This document shows, piece after piece, positions 21,920-30,078 of a DNA stretch of 32,720 nt. The first letter of the stretch is position 1; each line of letters starts with the position of its first letter. The stretch is from a bacterium (GTDB lineage: Bacteria; AUK180), in contig JAUXGM010000005.1 of assembly GCA_030622125.1 (NCBI GenBank), positions 1 through 32,720 on the forward strand, written 5' to 3'. The position numbers and the translations under genes were made by a program. The notes under the pieces were generated by a model. The model saw only the letters and a program-made list of their open reading frames with translations, ran no database searches and had not been told where the DNA came from.

Positions 21920-24111
21920 TAGATAATCCAAAAGGTCCAAAACGGGGAGATGTAACAGAAGTTGTTGTAGCAAAAAAAACCGATGAGTATGTAATTGTAG
22001 AAACCGATTATAAAAATGACGGGCAAATTCCTGCATCAGAATTTACAGAAAGAGAATTAAAGCAATTAAAAGAAGGGGCTAAAATAAGAGTAATGGCTGT
22101 GGGATTTAGAGAAGGTATGCTCACTTTCTCCAAAATAGAAGCTGAAAAAGCAGACCAATGGTCAATGCTTAGAACAACCAAAGAAAAAAGGCAGCAGATA
22201 CTTGTTGAATTCAAGGAATTCGGTGAATATTTACATAGAAATAGATTTATTTCAAGAAAAGGATATTGGGGAGCTTATCTTAACTTTAAGGTTTTCATAC
22301 CGGAAAATGAGATTTCAAGAGAATCAAAAAGAGAACATAAGAACCTCACCGGATTAAAGTTACCGGTTAAAATAATTATGCTAATGGGAAGAGACAAAGT
22401 TATAGTTGCTTCGGAAAAAATGTTTGTTCTTGAAGAACGATACAAAAGAAGAGAAGAGCTTTTAGAGAAATTGGATATTGGGGTTATTCTTAAAGGCAAA
22501 GTTATCAGAGCAGACATAGAAAAAAAGGCATTTATTATTGACCTTAACGGATTGATCGGAAAAATGAAGTTTGAAAATGTATCATGGGACAGGTATCAAA
22601 ATCCAAGAGAAAGGATAAAAATCGGGGATACGGTTGAGGTTGTTGTGGTTGATTTCAATAAAGAAACGAAAGAAGTTTATCTTAGTTTAAAGGACCTAAC
22701 AGATGACCCATGGGAAAATGTTGAAGAAATCTTTAAAATTGGGGATATTGTTGAAGGGGAAGTATATAGAATTTTTGATTTTGGAGCTGTTATAAATCTA
22801 AACAGTGATTTCAGGGCACTGATACCAAATGAAGAATTGACATTGACAAGAAGAGTAAAAAATCCAAAAGACATAATACATATCGGTGAAAGATTAAAAG
22901 GTATAATAAAAAGAATAGATATTGACAATCGGAAAATTATTGTTTCTATAAAGGATATAATATTACAAAAGTATAACACCGGTGATATTGTAAAGGGGAA
23001 AGTAATAAAAGTAGAAAAATATGGTGCATTTGTAGAATTGGAACCCGGTGTTACGGGACTTTTAAAGGTTGAGGATATTTCCTGGAGTAAAAAAGTCAGA
23101 AATGCACAAAATCTAATAAAGGAAGGTGAAATAGTCGAAGCAAAAATACTTTCAATAGATACCTTTAAAAGACAGATTGATTTTGGTGTTAAGCAGATAT
23201 TGCCAAATCCGTGGGATAACGTAGAAGAAAAATATCCGATTGGTAGTAAAGCAAAAGGAATTGTGGTTAAAATAATAGATGCGGGGGCTTTTATTAATCT
23301 TGATGAGAATTTTGATGCTTTTTTACATCGTTCTAAGGTATCAGCCAAAAGTGAAGCAGAAAATTGGAAGGATAAACTTGAAATCGGAAAAGAAGTTGAA
23401 GGAACAATTATTCATATAAATGCCGGAGAGAATAAAATCCAAATATCTCTTTTAGAAGAGGCTAATATTAAAAGAACAGTAAAGGCAGCGGGACATTCCT
23501 CTGGTGTGTCTCAAGAAGAGGCTCCAAAAGAAGAAGAGAAGGAAGTAACTTTAAGCGATGCCTTCTCACCGGAGATCATTGAACTTATGAAGAAAAAAGT
23601 TAAGGAAAAAGAGGAAGAAAAGACAGTGAATAGTGAACAGTTAATCACAGCACCTTTCCAAAGTGCTGGACAGGTAGTGAATAGTGAAGAAAAAAAAGAA
23701 GAAACCATAAAAGAAGAGGTTGGGGGCAATAAAGAAATGGACAATGGACAATTGACAATGGACAATGGAGAAAAAAAAGAAGAAGTTACCCCCTCCAGTC
23801 ATTCTGAGGCTTCAGCCGAAGAATCCACAACCACAGAGGAAGAAAAAACAATTGACAATGGACAATTGACAATTGACAATTATAAAGAAGTGAATAGTGA
23901 GGAGAAAGAAAAAAAGAAAGAAGAAAAGACAATGAATAGTGAGGAAAAAGAAGTAGGAAGTGAGAAGTTAGAAGTGAAAAGTGAAGAAAAAACAAAAGAA
24001 GAAGAAAAAGACAAAGAAAAAACAGAGGGAAAAGAAGAAAGAACTAAAAAAACAATCAAAAAACCAAAAAAAATTGTTAAAAAGTCTACAAAGAAGAAGG
24101 AAAAACAATAA
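21916..24111 (+). CDS. rpsA: Ribosomal protein S1 with a repeat-derived C-terminal tail
   Basis: A 731 aa S1 protein. It has six S1/OB domains: two weak ones at ~9-70 and ~100-175, then clear ones at ~187-256, 271-347, 352-425 and 435-510 (for example GDIVKGKVIKVEKYGAFVELE). S1 binds mRNA and brings it to the 30S subunit. GGGAGG precedes the ATG, which overlaps the plsC stop. After ~residue 520 comes a ~210-residue low-complexity tail rich in E and K, ending in a lysine-rich stretch. Parts of the tail are encoded by in-frame heptanucleotide repeats (giving MDNGQLTMDNG, TIDNGQLTIDN, EQLI) and by two hairpin repeats (giving TAPFQSAG at 578-585 and SHSEASAEES at 628-637) that occur between genes elsewhere in this window. 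The six-domain core is normal; the tail is not. Confidence 0.95.
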   Translation: MIDNPKGPKRGDVTEVVVAKKTDEYVIVETDYKNDGQIPASEFTERELKQLKEGAKIRVMAVGFREGMLTFSKIEAEKADQWSMLRTTKEKRQQILVEFKEFGEYLHRNRFISRKGYWGAYLNFKVFIPENEISRESKREHKNLTGLKLPVKIIMLMGRDKVIVASEKMFVLEERYKRREELLEKLDIGVILKGKVIRADIEKKAFIIDLNGLIGKMKFENVSWDRYQNPRERIKIGDTVEVVVVDFNKETKEVYLSLKDLTDDPWENVEEIFKIGDIVEGEVYRIFDFGAVINLNSDFRALIPNEELTLTRRVKNPKDIIHIGERLKGIIKRIDIDNRKIIVSIKDIILQKYNTGDIVKGKVIKVEKYGAFVELEPGVTGLLKVEDISWSKKVRNAQNLIKEGEIVEAKILSIDTFKRQIDFGVKQILPNPWDNVEEKYPIGSKAKGIVVKIIDAGAFINLDENFDAFLHRSKVSAKSEAENWKDKLEIGKEVEGTIIHINAGENKIQISLLEEANIKRTVKAAGHSSGVSQEEAPKEEEKEVTLSDAFSPEIIELMKKKVKEKEEEKTVNSEQLITAPFQSAGQVVNSEEKKEETIKEEVGGNKEMDNGQLTMDNGEKKEEVTPSSHSEASAEESTTTEEEKTIDNGQLTIDNYKEVNSEEKEKKKEEKTMNSEEKEVGSEKLEVKSEEKTKEEEKDKEKTEGKEERTKKTIKKPKKIVKKSTKKKEKQ
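23625..23984 (+). repeat. Heptanucleotide and hairpin repeats inside the S1 gene
   Basis: In order: heptads AGTGAAT-AGTGAAC-AGTTAAT (23625-23645); hairpin CAGCAC...GTGCTG (23646-23670); two more AGTGAAN heptads (23676-23689); four ACAATGG/ACAATTG heptads (23741-23768); a GTCATTC...GAATCC palindrome (23798-23826); five ACAATNN heptads (23848-23882); and four GAAGTGA-type heptads (23957-23984). All are read through in one frame. Related units occur in non-coding DNA at 3741-3777, 16701-16802, 4721-4781 and 32581-32709. Confidence 0.85.
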
Positions 24112-24115
24112 ATTT

Positions 24116-24125
24116 GGGGACGGTG
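24116..24125 (+). repeat. GGGGACGGTG motif after rpsA
   Basis: GGGGACGGTG followed by TTTCACTTATTTCACTTATC (a short direct repeat, TTCACTTA twice) begins four bases after the rpsA stop. It resembles one end of the element at 11678-11870, with no inverted partner nearby. The other copies are at 2194 and 4691 (as GGGGACGGAG). Confidence 0.55.
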
Positions 24126-24228
24126 TTTCACTTATTTCACTTATCTATTGTTTATTTCGAATATCTAAAGAATTACACTAATATTTTGAAATTTTAGTAC
24201 AAAAATCTTTTAAAATTATTAAATCTAA

Positions 24229-25812
24229 TTATAATGAATGTAGTTTCAACGGGCCAAAATTTTTGATGAGGGTTCCTTTTTTTTGAATAAATTTTTCCAT
24301 TTTTAAAGAGTTTTTAGAAAGTGTATTTATAATGAAATAGATCTTTTGTTTATAATATTTATTTTCCGATACCGTTAAGTTTTTATATTTCTTATTTCTT
24401 ATGTAATTTATGAGATATTGATATTCTCTGTTTAATGGATTAGCATCACTTGGTTTATCGTAAATTATAGGTATTTTTCCATTTGTTTCAGATAATATGT
24501 ATTCAACAATATTATATTTATAGGAGTATAATACATTGTAACTGCCCCTTGTGCCACCATTTTTTTTTAAAAATCCGTTAAATTTCACATTAAAAAATAT
24601 CTGAGAAAATGTGATCAAAGAAAATGAAAAAAATATTATTATTAAAACATATTTTTTAAATTTCAGTAGGCTTGCAAGATCATAAAGAAATATAGAAATT
24701 GCAAAATAACATGCTGGATAGATAATTACAAAGTATGATGCTGTAACGCCAAATCCAAAGATAACCAAAAAAATTGGTTGTATCAAAATCCAAATAAGTG
24801 GGAAGACTTTTATAAAAATATTTTTCCCATTTAAATTACTATAAGGTTTTTTTCGCATAACAATGGTAAATGTAAACAAGATAAAAAGATAAATGATAGC
24901 TAAAACTAAAATTATTTGCTCAATAATACTTAGTATTTTTTCTAAAACTACTTTTTTGTAAAATTTCTCCTTATCAAAACCTAATATATCTTGAAAATAC
25001 CCGTCATTCACAGTTCCAATTGTATAATTGAAAGGATTCTTAGTTCGGTATAAAGAACCATCTGGTGAGAATGTGCCGGGAGCTTCCGTTCTAACAATAT
25101 ATTTTTTTGATATCAATAATAAGTTTTTAATGTCTTTAAAGCCCGTCTTTTCTTGATATATAAAGAAAGGGATCATTGGAATAATGCCGATTAATATTCC
25201 TAACAATAAATGTTTTATACTAATACTTCTCCATTTAATAATAATCACTGCTATTATCACTAAAAAAATGGTAACAGCAGTAAAATGAAGTTGGAATATG
25301 TAAAATGAAAGAAAAACAGCACACATTAGTGATTTTCCTTTACCTGTTTTTATAAATGAGATCAATGCCCAATAAAGGAATACAAGTAATGGGATCATAA
25401 CATCCTGCGACCATACATATATTGAATAGTGAACAGCCCAAGGTGAAACAGCAAAAAGGACAGAAGACATTATGCCAATAAATTTATTATAATACTTTTT
25501 GCCAATTAAATATACAATTAAAATTGCTGCAATGTTTACAAAGCATATAAATAAACTACCAAAGATAATATTATTAGAAAGCAGAAACGGAATAGAGAGG
25601 ATATATATTAAAAGTGGGAAATGCATTATTCCAGTGCTTGTAGCTAATCCTGTAAGTGGAAAGTTTCCCCTAAATACATTGTATGCAAGTTCGGCATTTC
25701 CCGCTTCATCTGCCTGAAATCCAATAACTTTTAAGGAGGAAAATCGGAGAATAAGTGCAATTCCGAGAATAATTAAAATAGTGATGGATTCGATGATATT
25801 TTCTTTTTTCAT
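24229..25812 (-). CDS. GT39/PMT-like integral membrane glycosyltransferase
   Basis: A 527 aa protein with about ten to twelve membrane helices, resembling the ArnT/PMT (GT-C, family 39) glycosyltransferases. The diagnostic first loop carries the acidic pair D35-E36 (GFQADEAGNAELAYNVFRG) and is followed by HFPLLIYILSIPF. The C-terminal ~120 residues are a soluble domain. Such enzymes transfer a sugar from a polyprenyl-phosphate carrier to lipids, proteins or glycans outside the membrane. The gene runs opposite to both neighbours and has its own promoter, with a predicted leader of only ~3 nt and no ribosome site. The nearby rmlA/rmlC genes fit a surface-glycan setting. The donor and acceptor cannot be told. 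Confidence 0.8.
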   Translation of the reverse strand: MKKENIIESITILIILGIALILRFSSLKVIGFQADEAGNAELAYNVFRGNFPLTGLATSTGIMHFPLLIYILSIPFLLSNNIIFGSLFICFVNIAAILIVYLIGKKYYNKFIGIMSSVLFAVSPWAVHYSIYVWSQDVMIPLLVFLYWALISFIKTGKGKSLMCAVFLSFYIFQLHFTAVTIFLVIIAVIIIKWRSISIKHLLLGILIGIIPMIPFFIYQEKTGFKDIKNLLLISKKYIVRTEAPGTFSPDGSLYRTKNPFNYTIGTVNDGYFQDILGFDKEKFYKKVVLEKILSIIEQIILVLAIIYLFILFTFTIVMRKKPYSNLNGKNIFIKVFPLIWILIQPIFLVIFGFGVTASYFVIIYPACYFAISIFLYDLASLLKFKKYVLIIIFFSFSLITFSQIFFNVKFNGFLKKNGGTRGSYNVLYSYKYNIVEYILSETNGKIPIIYDKPSDANPLNREYQYLINYIRNKKYKNLTVSENKYYKQKIYFIINTLSKNSLKMEKFIQKKGTLIKNFGPLKLHSL

Positions 25813-25821
25813 ACTGTAAAC

Positions 25822-25849
25822 ATTTTATCACAAATCTCAAAATTTTCAA
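25822..25849 (-). promoter_or_regulatory. Promoter of the membrane glycosyltransferase gene
   Basis: On the minus strand: TTGAAA (25844-25849), 16 bp spacer, TAAAAT (25822-25827) with TGA before it. The start is expected near 25815, about three bases before the ATG at 25812. Confidence 0.7.
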
Positions 25850-25866
25850 ATAGATAAAAACAAAAT

Positions 25867-25895
25867 TTGCCAAAAAGCAAAAAATGTGTTACAAT
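25867..25895 (+). promoter_or_regulatory. Promoter of the methyltransferase-like/rml operon
   Basis: TTGCCA (25867-25872), 17 bp spacer, TACAAT (25890-25895) with TGT before it. The expected start coincides with the ATG at 25902, so the message would be leaderless. It is back to back with the leftward promoter at 25822-25849. Confidence 0.75.
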
Positions 25896-25901
25896 AAAAT
25901 C

Positions 25902-26651
25902 ATGAAAAAAGAATACCTTTTAAAGGATATTAGTATTAGGAACAAAAAGATATTGATTGCCGGTATATCAAAAAACAATACAATAGATATATTACAATCA
26001 AAAGCAAAGCAAGGTGAATTTTTCAAGGCAAAGGTTATTGATATATGTGGAAACCTTATATCCGAATACAAAGAAAAATTTAAAAACGATAGTGATTCCC
26101 TTGAATTCATTGCAGCCGATCTATGTGATGTTTCATTTATTAAAGAAGTAAGTCTTGATTATGTTATCCTACCATCTACATTGTCATCTATCAATATTAG
26201 ACCTTTGAAGGTCATTCAAGCATTTAAAGAGGTCTATAGAATTCTTAAAGATGACGGTTTGGTAGTTATACAGGAAAAAATGGCTACGGCAAACAACAAC
26301 CGACCTGAATATAGTTTTTACAATTGGTATAGAAGTAGAAAAAATTTGCTTGGTAATCTCTTTTCCGACTATTATATTCCATTAAAACCGCATTTTTTTT
26401 TAAATGATCTTAAATTTGCATTAAAGGAATATAAATTTAATATCGAAAATATTCTGCCTCAGGGCGGAGATACAATCTCAGATGAAAAAAAAGAAGAATT
26501 ATTAAATGATCTTTTACCAAAGAATATTGATAAAGAAAGCTCTTTTGATAAAATTATTTCAATCGTTAAAAATGAATTTTCCGAATTAAAAGAGAGACAA
26601 TCCTTTTTCCCACCGTATTCCATAATAAAATGTACGAAGAAGAAATCCTAA
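25902..26651 (+). CDS. Class I methyltransferase-like protein with degenerate SAM motif
   Basis: 249 aa. The overall pattern is that of a small class I methyltransferase: a first strand (KKILIAGISK), an acidic strand end (KVIDICG), a middle acidic loop (IAADLCDVSF), and LKVIQAFKEVYRILKDDGLVVIQE, which matches the usual 'ALxEVYRVLKPGGxLVI'. The glycine-rich motif I (GxGxG) is reduced to AGISKNN, so SAM binding is doubtful or altered. I place the start at 25902 because the promoter -10 lies over codons 3-4 of the frame that begins at 25884. The gene overlaps the next by 22 bp, and both seem to be parts of one function. The substrate is unknown. Confidence 0.65.
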   Translation: MKKEYLLKDISIRNKKILIAGISKNNTIDILQSKAKQGEFFKAKVIDICGNLISEYKEKFKNDSDSLEFIAADLCDVSFIKEVSLDYVILPSTLSSINIRPLKVIQAFKEVYRILKDDGLVVIQEKMATANNNRPEYSFYNWYRSRKNLLGNLFSDYYIPLKPHFFLNDLKFALKEYKFNIENILPQGGDTISDEKKEELLNDLLPKNIDKESSFDKIISIVKNEFSELKERQSFFPPYSIIKCTKKKS

Positions 26652-27634
26652 AAATTTTAAACGAGAGAGATAATCTAAAATTTTTTGATATAATTGGTAA
26701 AAATGGTCATTTCAGGAAAGGGAAATTTACCGTTTTATCTTCAACACCAATTACTATGGAGGGAGTGGATTTTCTTAAATTTTCAAAAAACCGAAAATAC
26801 GATCTTATTTTGGTTCTCTTTCCTAATGAAAACATCTCACAAAAAGAGATCATAGATCTACATAAAAATCTTACGATAAAGGGAAAGCTTGTTGTCGTTG
26901 ATATTATGAAACGGAGTTTTTCTTCTGAATTTACCGAGGAGGTGTTATTATTCAAACACAAATACAAAATTGACAATCCCCTAATTATTGAATCTCTGAG
27001 AAATGATTTTTTGAAGGTTAATTATTCCATTAAAAAGAAAATTATTTTGCCGTATCTTTGGATGTTAAAGATATCAAAAGAATCCTTGTTAAATAAAAAA
27101 GAACGGGATGTATTTAATTTTTCCAAATATCCGTTCTCTAAGGTCAACCGTGGATTTATTGAGTTCCTGGTATTACAGATCATTGATTATTTAAAGATCA
27201 AGGATATTGTTGTTTTATTCGATGGAAAGAAGATTGGAAAAAGAAAGACTATTGATTTTTGGGGCGGTAATAGGTTGAATGGAAAAAAACTCTTGGTCGC
27301 TCCATTTTTAATAAATGGGATCAATAGTAAAGGATATATAAAAAAACGGCTTAAATATTGGTCGGAAGATAATGAATTATTTATTCCAATCATTAAACGA
27401 GGACTGTTGAATAATTATTTTAATTTTAAGACAATGACCTATATAAACGGAACTCTACAGATCGCAAGTGCCATTCAAAAGATTGATTGCAGCTTTCTAT
27501 TTATTCAAAATGTAAAAAAAAATGAGAAAATATTTGAATATATTATGATAAAGTATTATAATTTAGAAAAGGTGGTAGCTAATGTGGAATGTTTAACAAA
27601 GGATCTACCTTATATAAATTTATGGAGGATGTAA
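26630..27634 (+). CDS. Unknown protein, possibly a second degenerate methyltransferase-fold protein
   Basis: 334 aa, not a family I can name. Residues ~45-110 resemble the second half of a methyltransferase core: KYDLILVLFPNENIS, then a helix and LTIKGKLVVVDIMKRSF, in the place where methyltransferases have 'LKPGGxLxI'. The rest (FNFSKYPFSKVNRGFIEFLV, DFWGGNRLNGKKLLVAPFLI) is unfamiliar. There are no membrane segments and no signal peptide, so it is cytosolic. It overlaps the preceding gene by 22 bp and shares one base with the next start (TAATG), so it is firmly within the operon. A partner role to the preceding protein is inference. Confidence 0.6.
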   Translation: MYEEEILKILNERDNLKFFDIIGKNGHFRKGKFTVLSSTPITMEGVDFLKFSKNRKYDLILVLFPNENISQKEIIDLHKNLTIKGKLVVVDIMKRSFSSEFTEEVLLFKHKYKIDNPLIIESLRNDFLKVNYSIKKKIILPYLWMLKISKESLLNKKERDVFNFSKYPFSKVNRGFIEFLVLQIIDYLKIKDIVVLFDGKKIGKRKTIDFWGGNRLNGKKLLVAPFLINGINSKGYIKKRLKYWSEDNELFIPIIKRGLLNNYFNFKTMTYINGTLQIASAIQKIDCSFLFIQNVKKNEKIFEYIMIKYYNLEKVVANVECLTKDLPYINLWRM

Positions 27635-28530
27635 TGATGAAAAGGTTTTTTATTGCAGTTATCTTTATGATTGCTTTTACGGGTTGTTTATGTGCAGATA
27701 ATTTGAATGCTATTACAATGGGAAAACCAGTCACCTATTCTCTTTCAAAAGAGATTATCATCGACCAGGGGCAGGGAATGAATCAAACGGAGCTTTATGA
27801 TATGGATTGTAGTGTAAACTATGTATCAAAAAATGATACGGGAGATGCAATTATTACATTAAGTTTGAATAGTTTATACCTTTCCTGGCCGGATAAAGGC
27901 GGAACCTTTGAATTTGATTCCGAGAACGAAGAGGATCTGGAAAAATTAGATAAAAAGGTTCTGTTCGGTTACAACATACTCCTATCTACCGATGTAACAT
28001 TTGTATATAATTCGGAATATGGGGTTACCGATCTGGTAAATTGGGACAAATTATTCAAATTCGCAAGGGAAAAATTCAGATTGTTCCCATCAAAGAAAGG
28101 ACTCTATAAGGCAGCCCTTCTTCGTATAATACAAGAAGTATTTGAATTTCCATTTGTAGTAAAGGAAAATATTGATCTGAAATCTCCATTCAAGATCTTA
28201 AATAAATCGGAATTTGGAGAGGGACAAATACTCAATTTTGAGACCTTTTTTGAACCGGAAAAGATCGGCAAGAAAAAAGCAACATACAAGATTAGCGGCG
28301 GTGTTGTTGGAAATGCCGTTTTTACACAAGAAGAGGGCGAAAATTCGCTTGAATTGGATATGAGTGATTTTACGGTCAAAGGGAATATTGAATTCGACCG
28401 AAAGAAAGGAAAAATGATAAAGTATAATTATGAACAAAATGGTTCTCAAAAGGCGAAGATCAAAAGAGGAGAAGAAGAAAAAGAATATAATGTAAAGATA
28501 TCCGGTAAAGTAAAAGTAGCGGTAAAATAA
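27634..28530 (+). CDS. Secreted protein of unknown function
   Basis: 298 aa. A signal peptide is clear: MMKRFF, a hydrophobic stretch, then GCLCADN. It could be a lipoprotein cleaved before C (FTGC is a poor lipobox) or a Sec protein cleaved after CLCA. The mature part is beta-rich with alternating strands (AIITLSLNSLYLSW, VTFVYNSEYGVTDL) and ends KVKISGKVKVAVK-like. It looks like one of the periplasmic or outer-membrane-associated beta proteins without a known role. GGAGG precedes two consecutive ATGs at 27634 and 27637; the first shares its A with the preceding stop. A longer frame back to 27589 lacks a ribosome site and would lie inside the previous gene. Confidence 0.7.
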   Translation: MMKRFFIAVIFMIAFTGCLCADNLNAITMGKPVTYSLSKEIIIDQGQGMNQTELYDMDCSVNYVSKNDTGDAIITLSLNSLYLSWPDKGGTFEFDSENEEDLEKLDKKVLFGYNILLSTDVTFVYNSEYGVTDLVNWDKLFKFAREKFRLFPSKKGLYKAALLRIIQEVFEFPFVVKENIDLKSPFKILNKSEFGEGQILNFETFFEPEKIGKKKATYKISGGVVGNAVFTQEEGENSLELDMSDFTVKGNIEFDRKKGKMIKYNYEQNGSQKAKIKRGEEEKEYNVKISGKVKVAVK

Positions 28531-28550
28531 AATATATTGAGAAAGGATCT

Positions 28551-29621
28551 ATGAAGGGATTAATATTAAGCGGAGGTAAAGGAACACGATTAAGACCGCT
28601 GACCTATACCTCATCTAAGCAACTAATACCTATTGCAAATAAACCGATACTCTTCTATGGAATTGAGCAACTGGTTTTTTGTGGTATCAAGGATATTGGT
28701 ATTGTTGTCGGGGACAGCAAAGATGAGATAAAAAGAATCGTCGGCGATGGACAAAAATGGAATATAAATATTACATATATTCATCAGAAAGAACCTCTTG
28801 GAATTGCACATGCAATTAAGGTATCAAGAGATTTTTTGGATGATGATGATTTTCTATTATATCTTGGGGATAATCTTTTGAATGATGACCTGAGGAGTTT
28901 TATCGATGATTTTAACGAAAAGGAACTTGATGAAAAGATACTTTTAACAGAGGTAAAACATCCTGAGATGTTCGGTGTAGTTGAGTTTAAGGATAAAAAG
29001 ATCGTTCGCCTTATTGAAAAGCCCAAAAATCCGCCTTCAAACCTTGCACTTTGCGGTATCTATATTTTTAATAAGAATATTCATCCTATTATTGATGAAC
29101 TTAAACCATCGCATCGCGGAGAATATGAAATTACAGAGGCAATACAGAATTTATTTGACAAGGGGTATAAATTGGGATATTCACTTGTCAAGGGTTGGTG
29201 GAAGGATACCGGAAAATTAGAGGACCTTCTTGCGGCAAATAGAATTGTTCTTGATCGTAATTTAAAGCTGAACATCAAATTGGATTTAGATGATACCGTT
29301 TCTATTGAAGGAAGGGTGGAAATAGGAGAAGATTGTAAAATTCATAATACCGTAATCAGAGGTCCGGTTATTATTGGGAATAGTGTTGAAATAGATAATG
29401 CTTATATTGGACCGTATAGTTCAATCGCCGATAACTGCGTTATCATTCATAGTGAGATCGAAAATTCAATAATCCTTAATAATACAACAATAGGATCAAT
29501 AAAGAAAAGAATTCAAAATTCACTAATAGGAAAGAATGCAACCATAATTTCTCACAATGAGAAACCGAATGCACATTCATTTATGATCGGTGATAATTCA
29601 ATAATTAATTTAGGAGAATAA
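28551..29621 (+). CDS. rmlA: Glucose-1-phosphate thymidylyltransferase, long form
   Basis: This enzyme makes dTDP-glucose from glucose-1-phosphate and dTTP, the first step toward dTDP-rhamnose and other dTDP-deoxysugars. The nucleotide-binding motif is LSGGKGTRLRPLT at ~6-18, with K23 in SSKQLIPI; EKPKNPPSNLALCGIYIF and GWWKDTGKLEDLL follow. At 356 aa it is the long form, with a C-terminal left-handed beta-helix (hexapeptide turns such as VIIGNSVEIDNAYIGPYSSI at ~275-300), a type common in archaea and various bacteria. The start has GAAAGGA before it, 20 bp after the secreted-protein gene. rmlB and rmlD are not in the window. Confidence 0.93.
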   Translation: MKGLILSGGKGTRLRPLTYTSSKQLIPIANKPILFYGIEQLVFCGIKDIGIVVGDSKDEIKRIVGDGQKWNINITYIHQKEPLGIAHAIKVSRDFLDDDDFLLYLGDNLLNDDLRSFIDDFNEKELDEKILLTEVKHPEMFGVVEFKDKKIVRLIEKPKNPPSNLALCGIYIFNKNIHPIIDELKPSHRGEYEITEAIQNLFDKGYKLGYSLVKGWWKDTGKLEDLLAANRIVLDRNLKLNIKLDLDDTVSIEGRVEIGEDCKIHNTVIRGPVIIGNSVEIDNAYIGPYSSIADNCVIIHSEIENSIILNNTTIGSIKKRIQNSLIGKNATIISHNEKPNAHSFMIGDNSIINLGE

Positions 29622-29622
29622 A

Positions 29623-30078
29623 ATGATAGAAGGAGTAAAGATCAAAAAATTAAAATGGAATCCCGATGAGAGAGGGAAATTGATGGAGATATTAAGAAAT
29701 GATGATGAGATATACTCGGAAATAGGTCAGGTATATGTTACAACGGGGTTTCCGGACATTGTTAAGGCGTGGCATTATCATAAATTTCAGGATGACCATA
29801 TGGCCGTTGTAAAGGGAATGATGAAGATCGTTTTATATGATGGACGAGAAGATTCACATACAAAGGGTGAGGTAAATGAATTATATGTCGGGGAGTATAA
29901 TCCGATATTGGTAAAAATCCCAAGGCATGTTTATCATGGATTTATGTGTGTTTCCGAAAGTGAGGCGTATGTTATAAATATTGTAACAAAGCCATACAAT
30001 AGAGAAGAGCCAGACGAATACCGTCTTCCATGGAACACGGATAAGATCCCTTACAAATGGAAACGAAAAAATGGGTAA
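29623..30078 (+). CDS. rmlC: dTDP-4-dehydrorhamnose 3,5-epimerase-like cupin
   Basis: A 151 aa RmlC-type cupin. It has WHYHKFQDDHMAVVKGMMKI (H51, H53), KIPRHVYHGFMCV and the family ending RLPWNTDKIPYKW. It is shorter than classic RmlC (~185 aa), as often seen in RmlC-like proteins paired with long-form RmlA. It should epimerise, or isomerise, a dTDP-4-keto sugar. GGAG precedes the ATG two bases after the rmlA stop, so the two act together. The product could be a deoxysugar other than rhamnose. The last eight bases overlap the TPR gene. Confidence 0.88.
   Translation: MIEGVKIKKLKWNPDERGKLMEILRNDDEIYSEIGQVYVTTGFPDIVKAWHYHKFQDDHMAVVKGMMKIVLYDGREDSHTKGEVNELYVGEYNPILVKIPRHVYHGFMCVSESEAYVINIVTKPYNREEPDEYRLPWNTDKIPYKWKRKNG

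Noticed and set aside
22677-23348. Long antisense open frame opposite rpsA (223 codons)
   Set aside because: It mirrors the S1 coding sequence, with Ser/Ile/Phe-rich shadow composition and no start signals; rpsA is certain.
23625-23984. Frameshift or pseudogene in the 3' part of rpsA
   Set aside because: The frame is continuous to a stop just before the next repeat, with a K/E-rich composition; repeats are read through rather than breaking the gene.
25884-25901. Start of the methyltransferase-like gene at the ATG at 25884
   Set aside because: The promoter -10 box (25890-25895) lies within those codons, so the transcript begins at about 25902.
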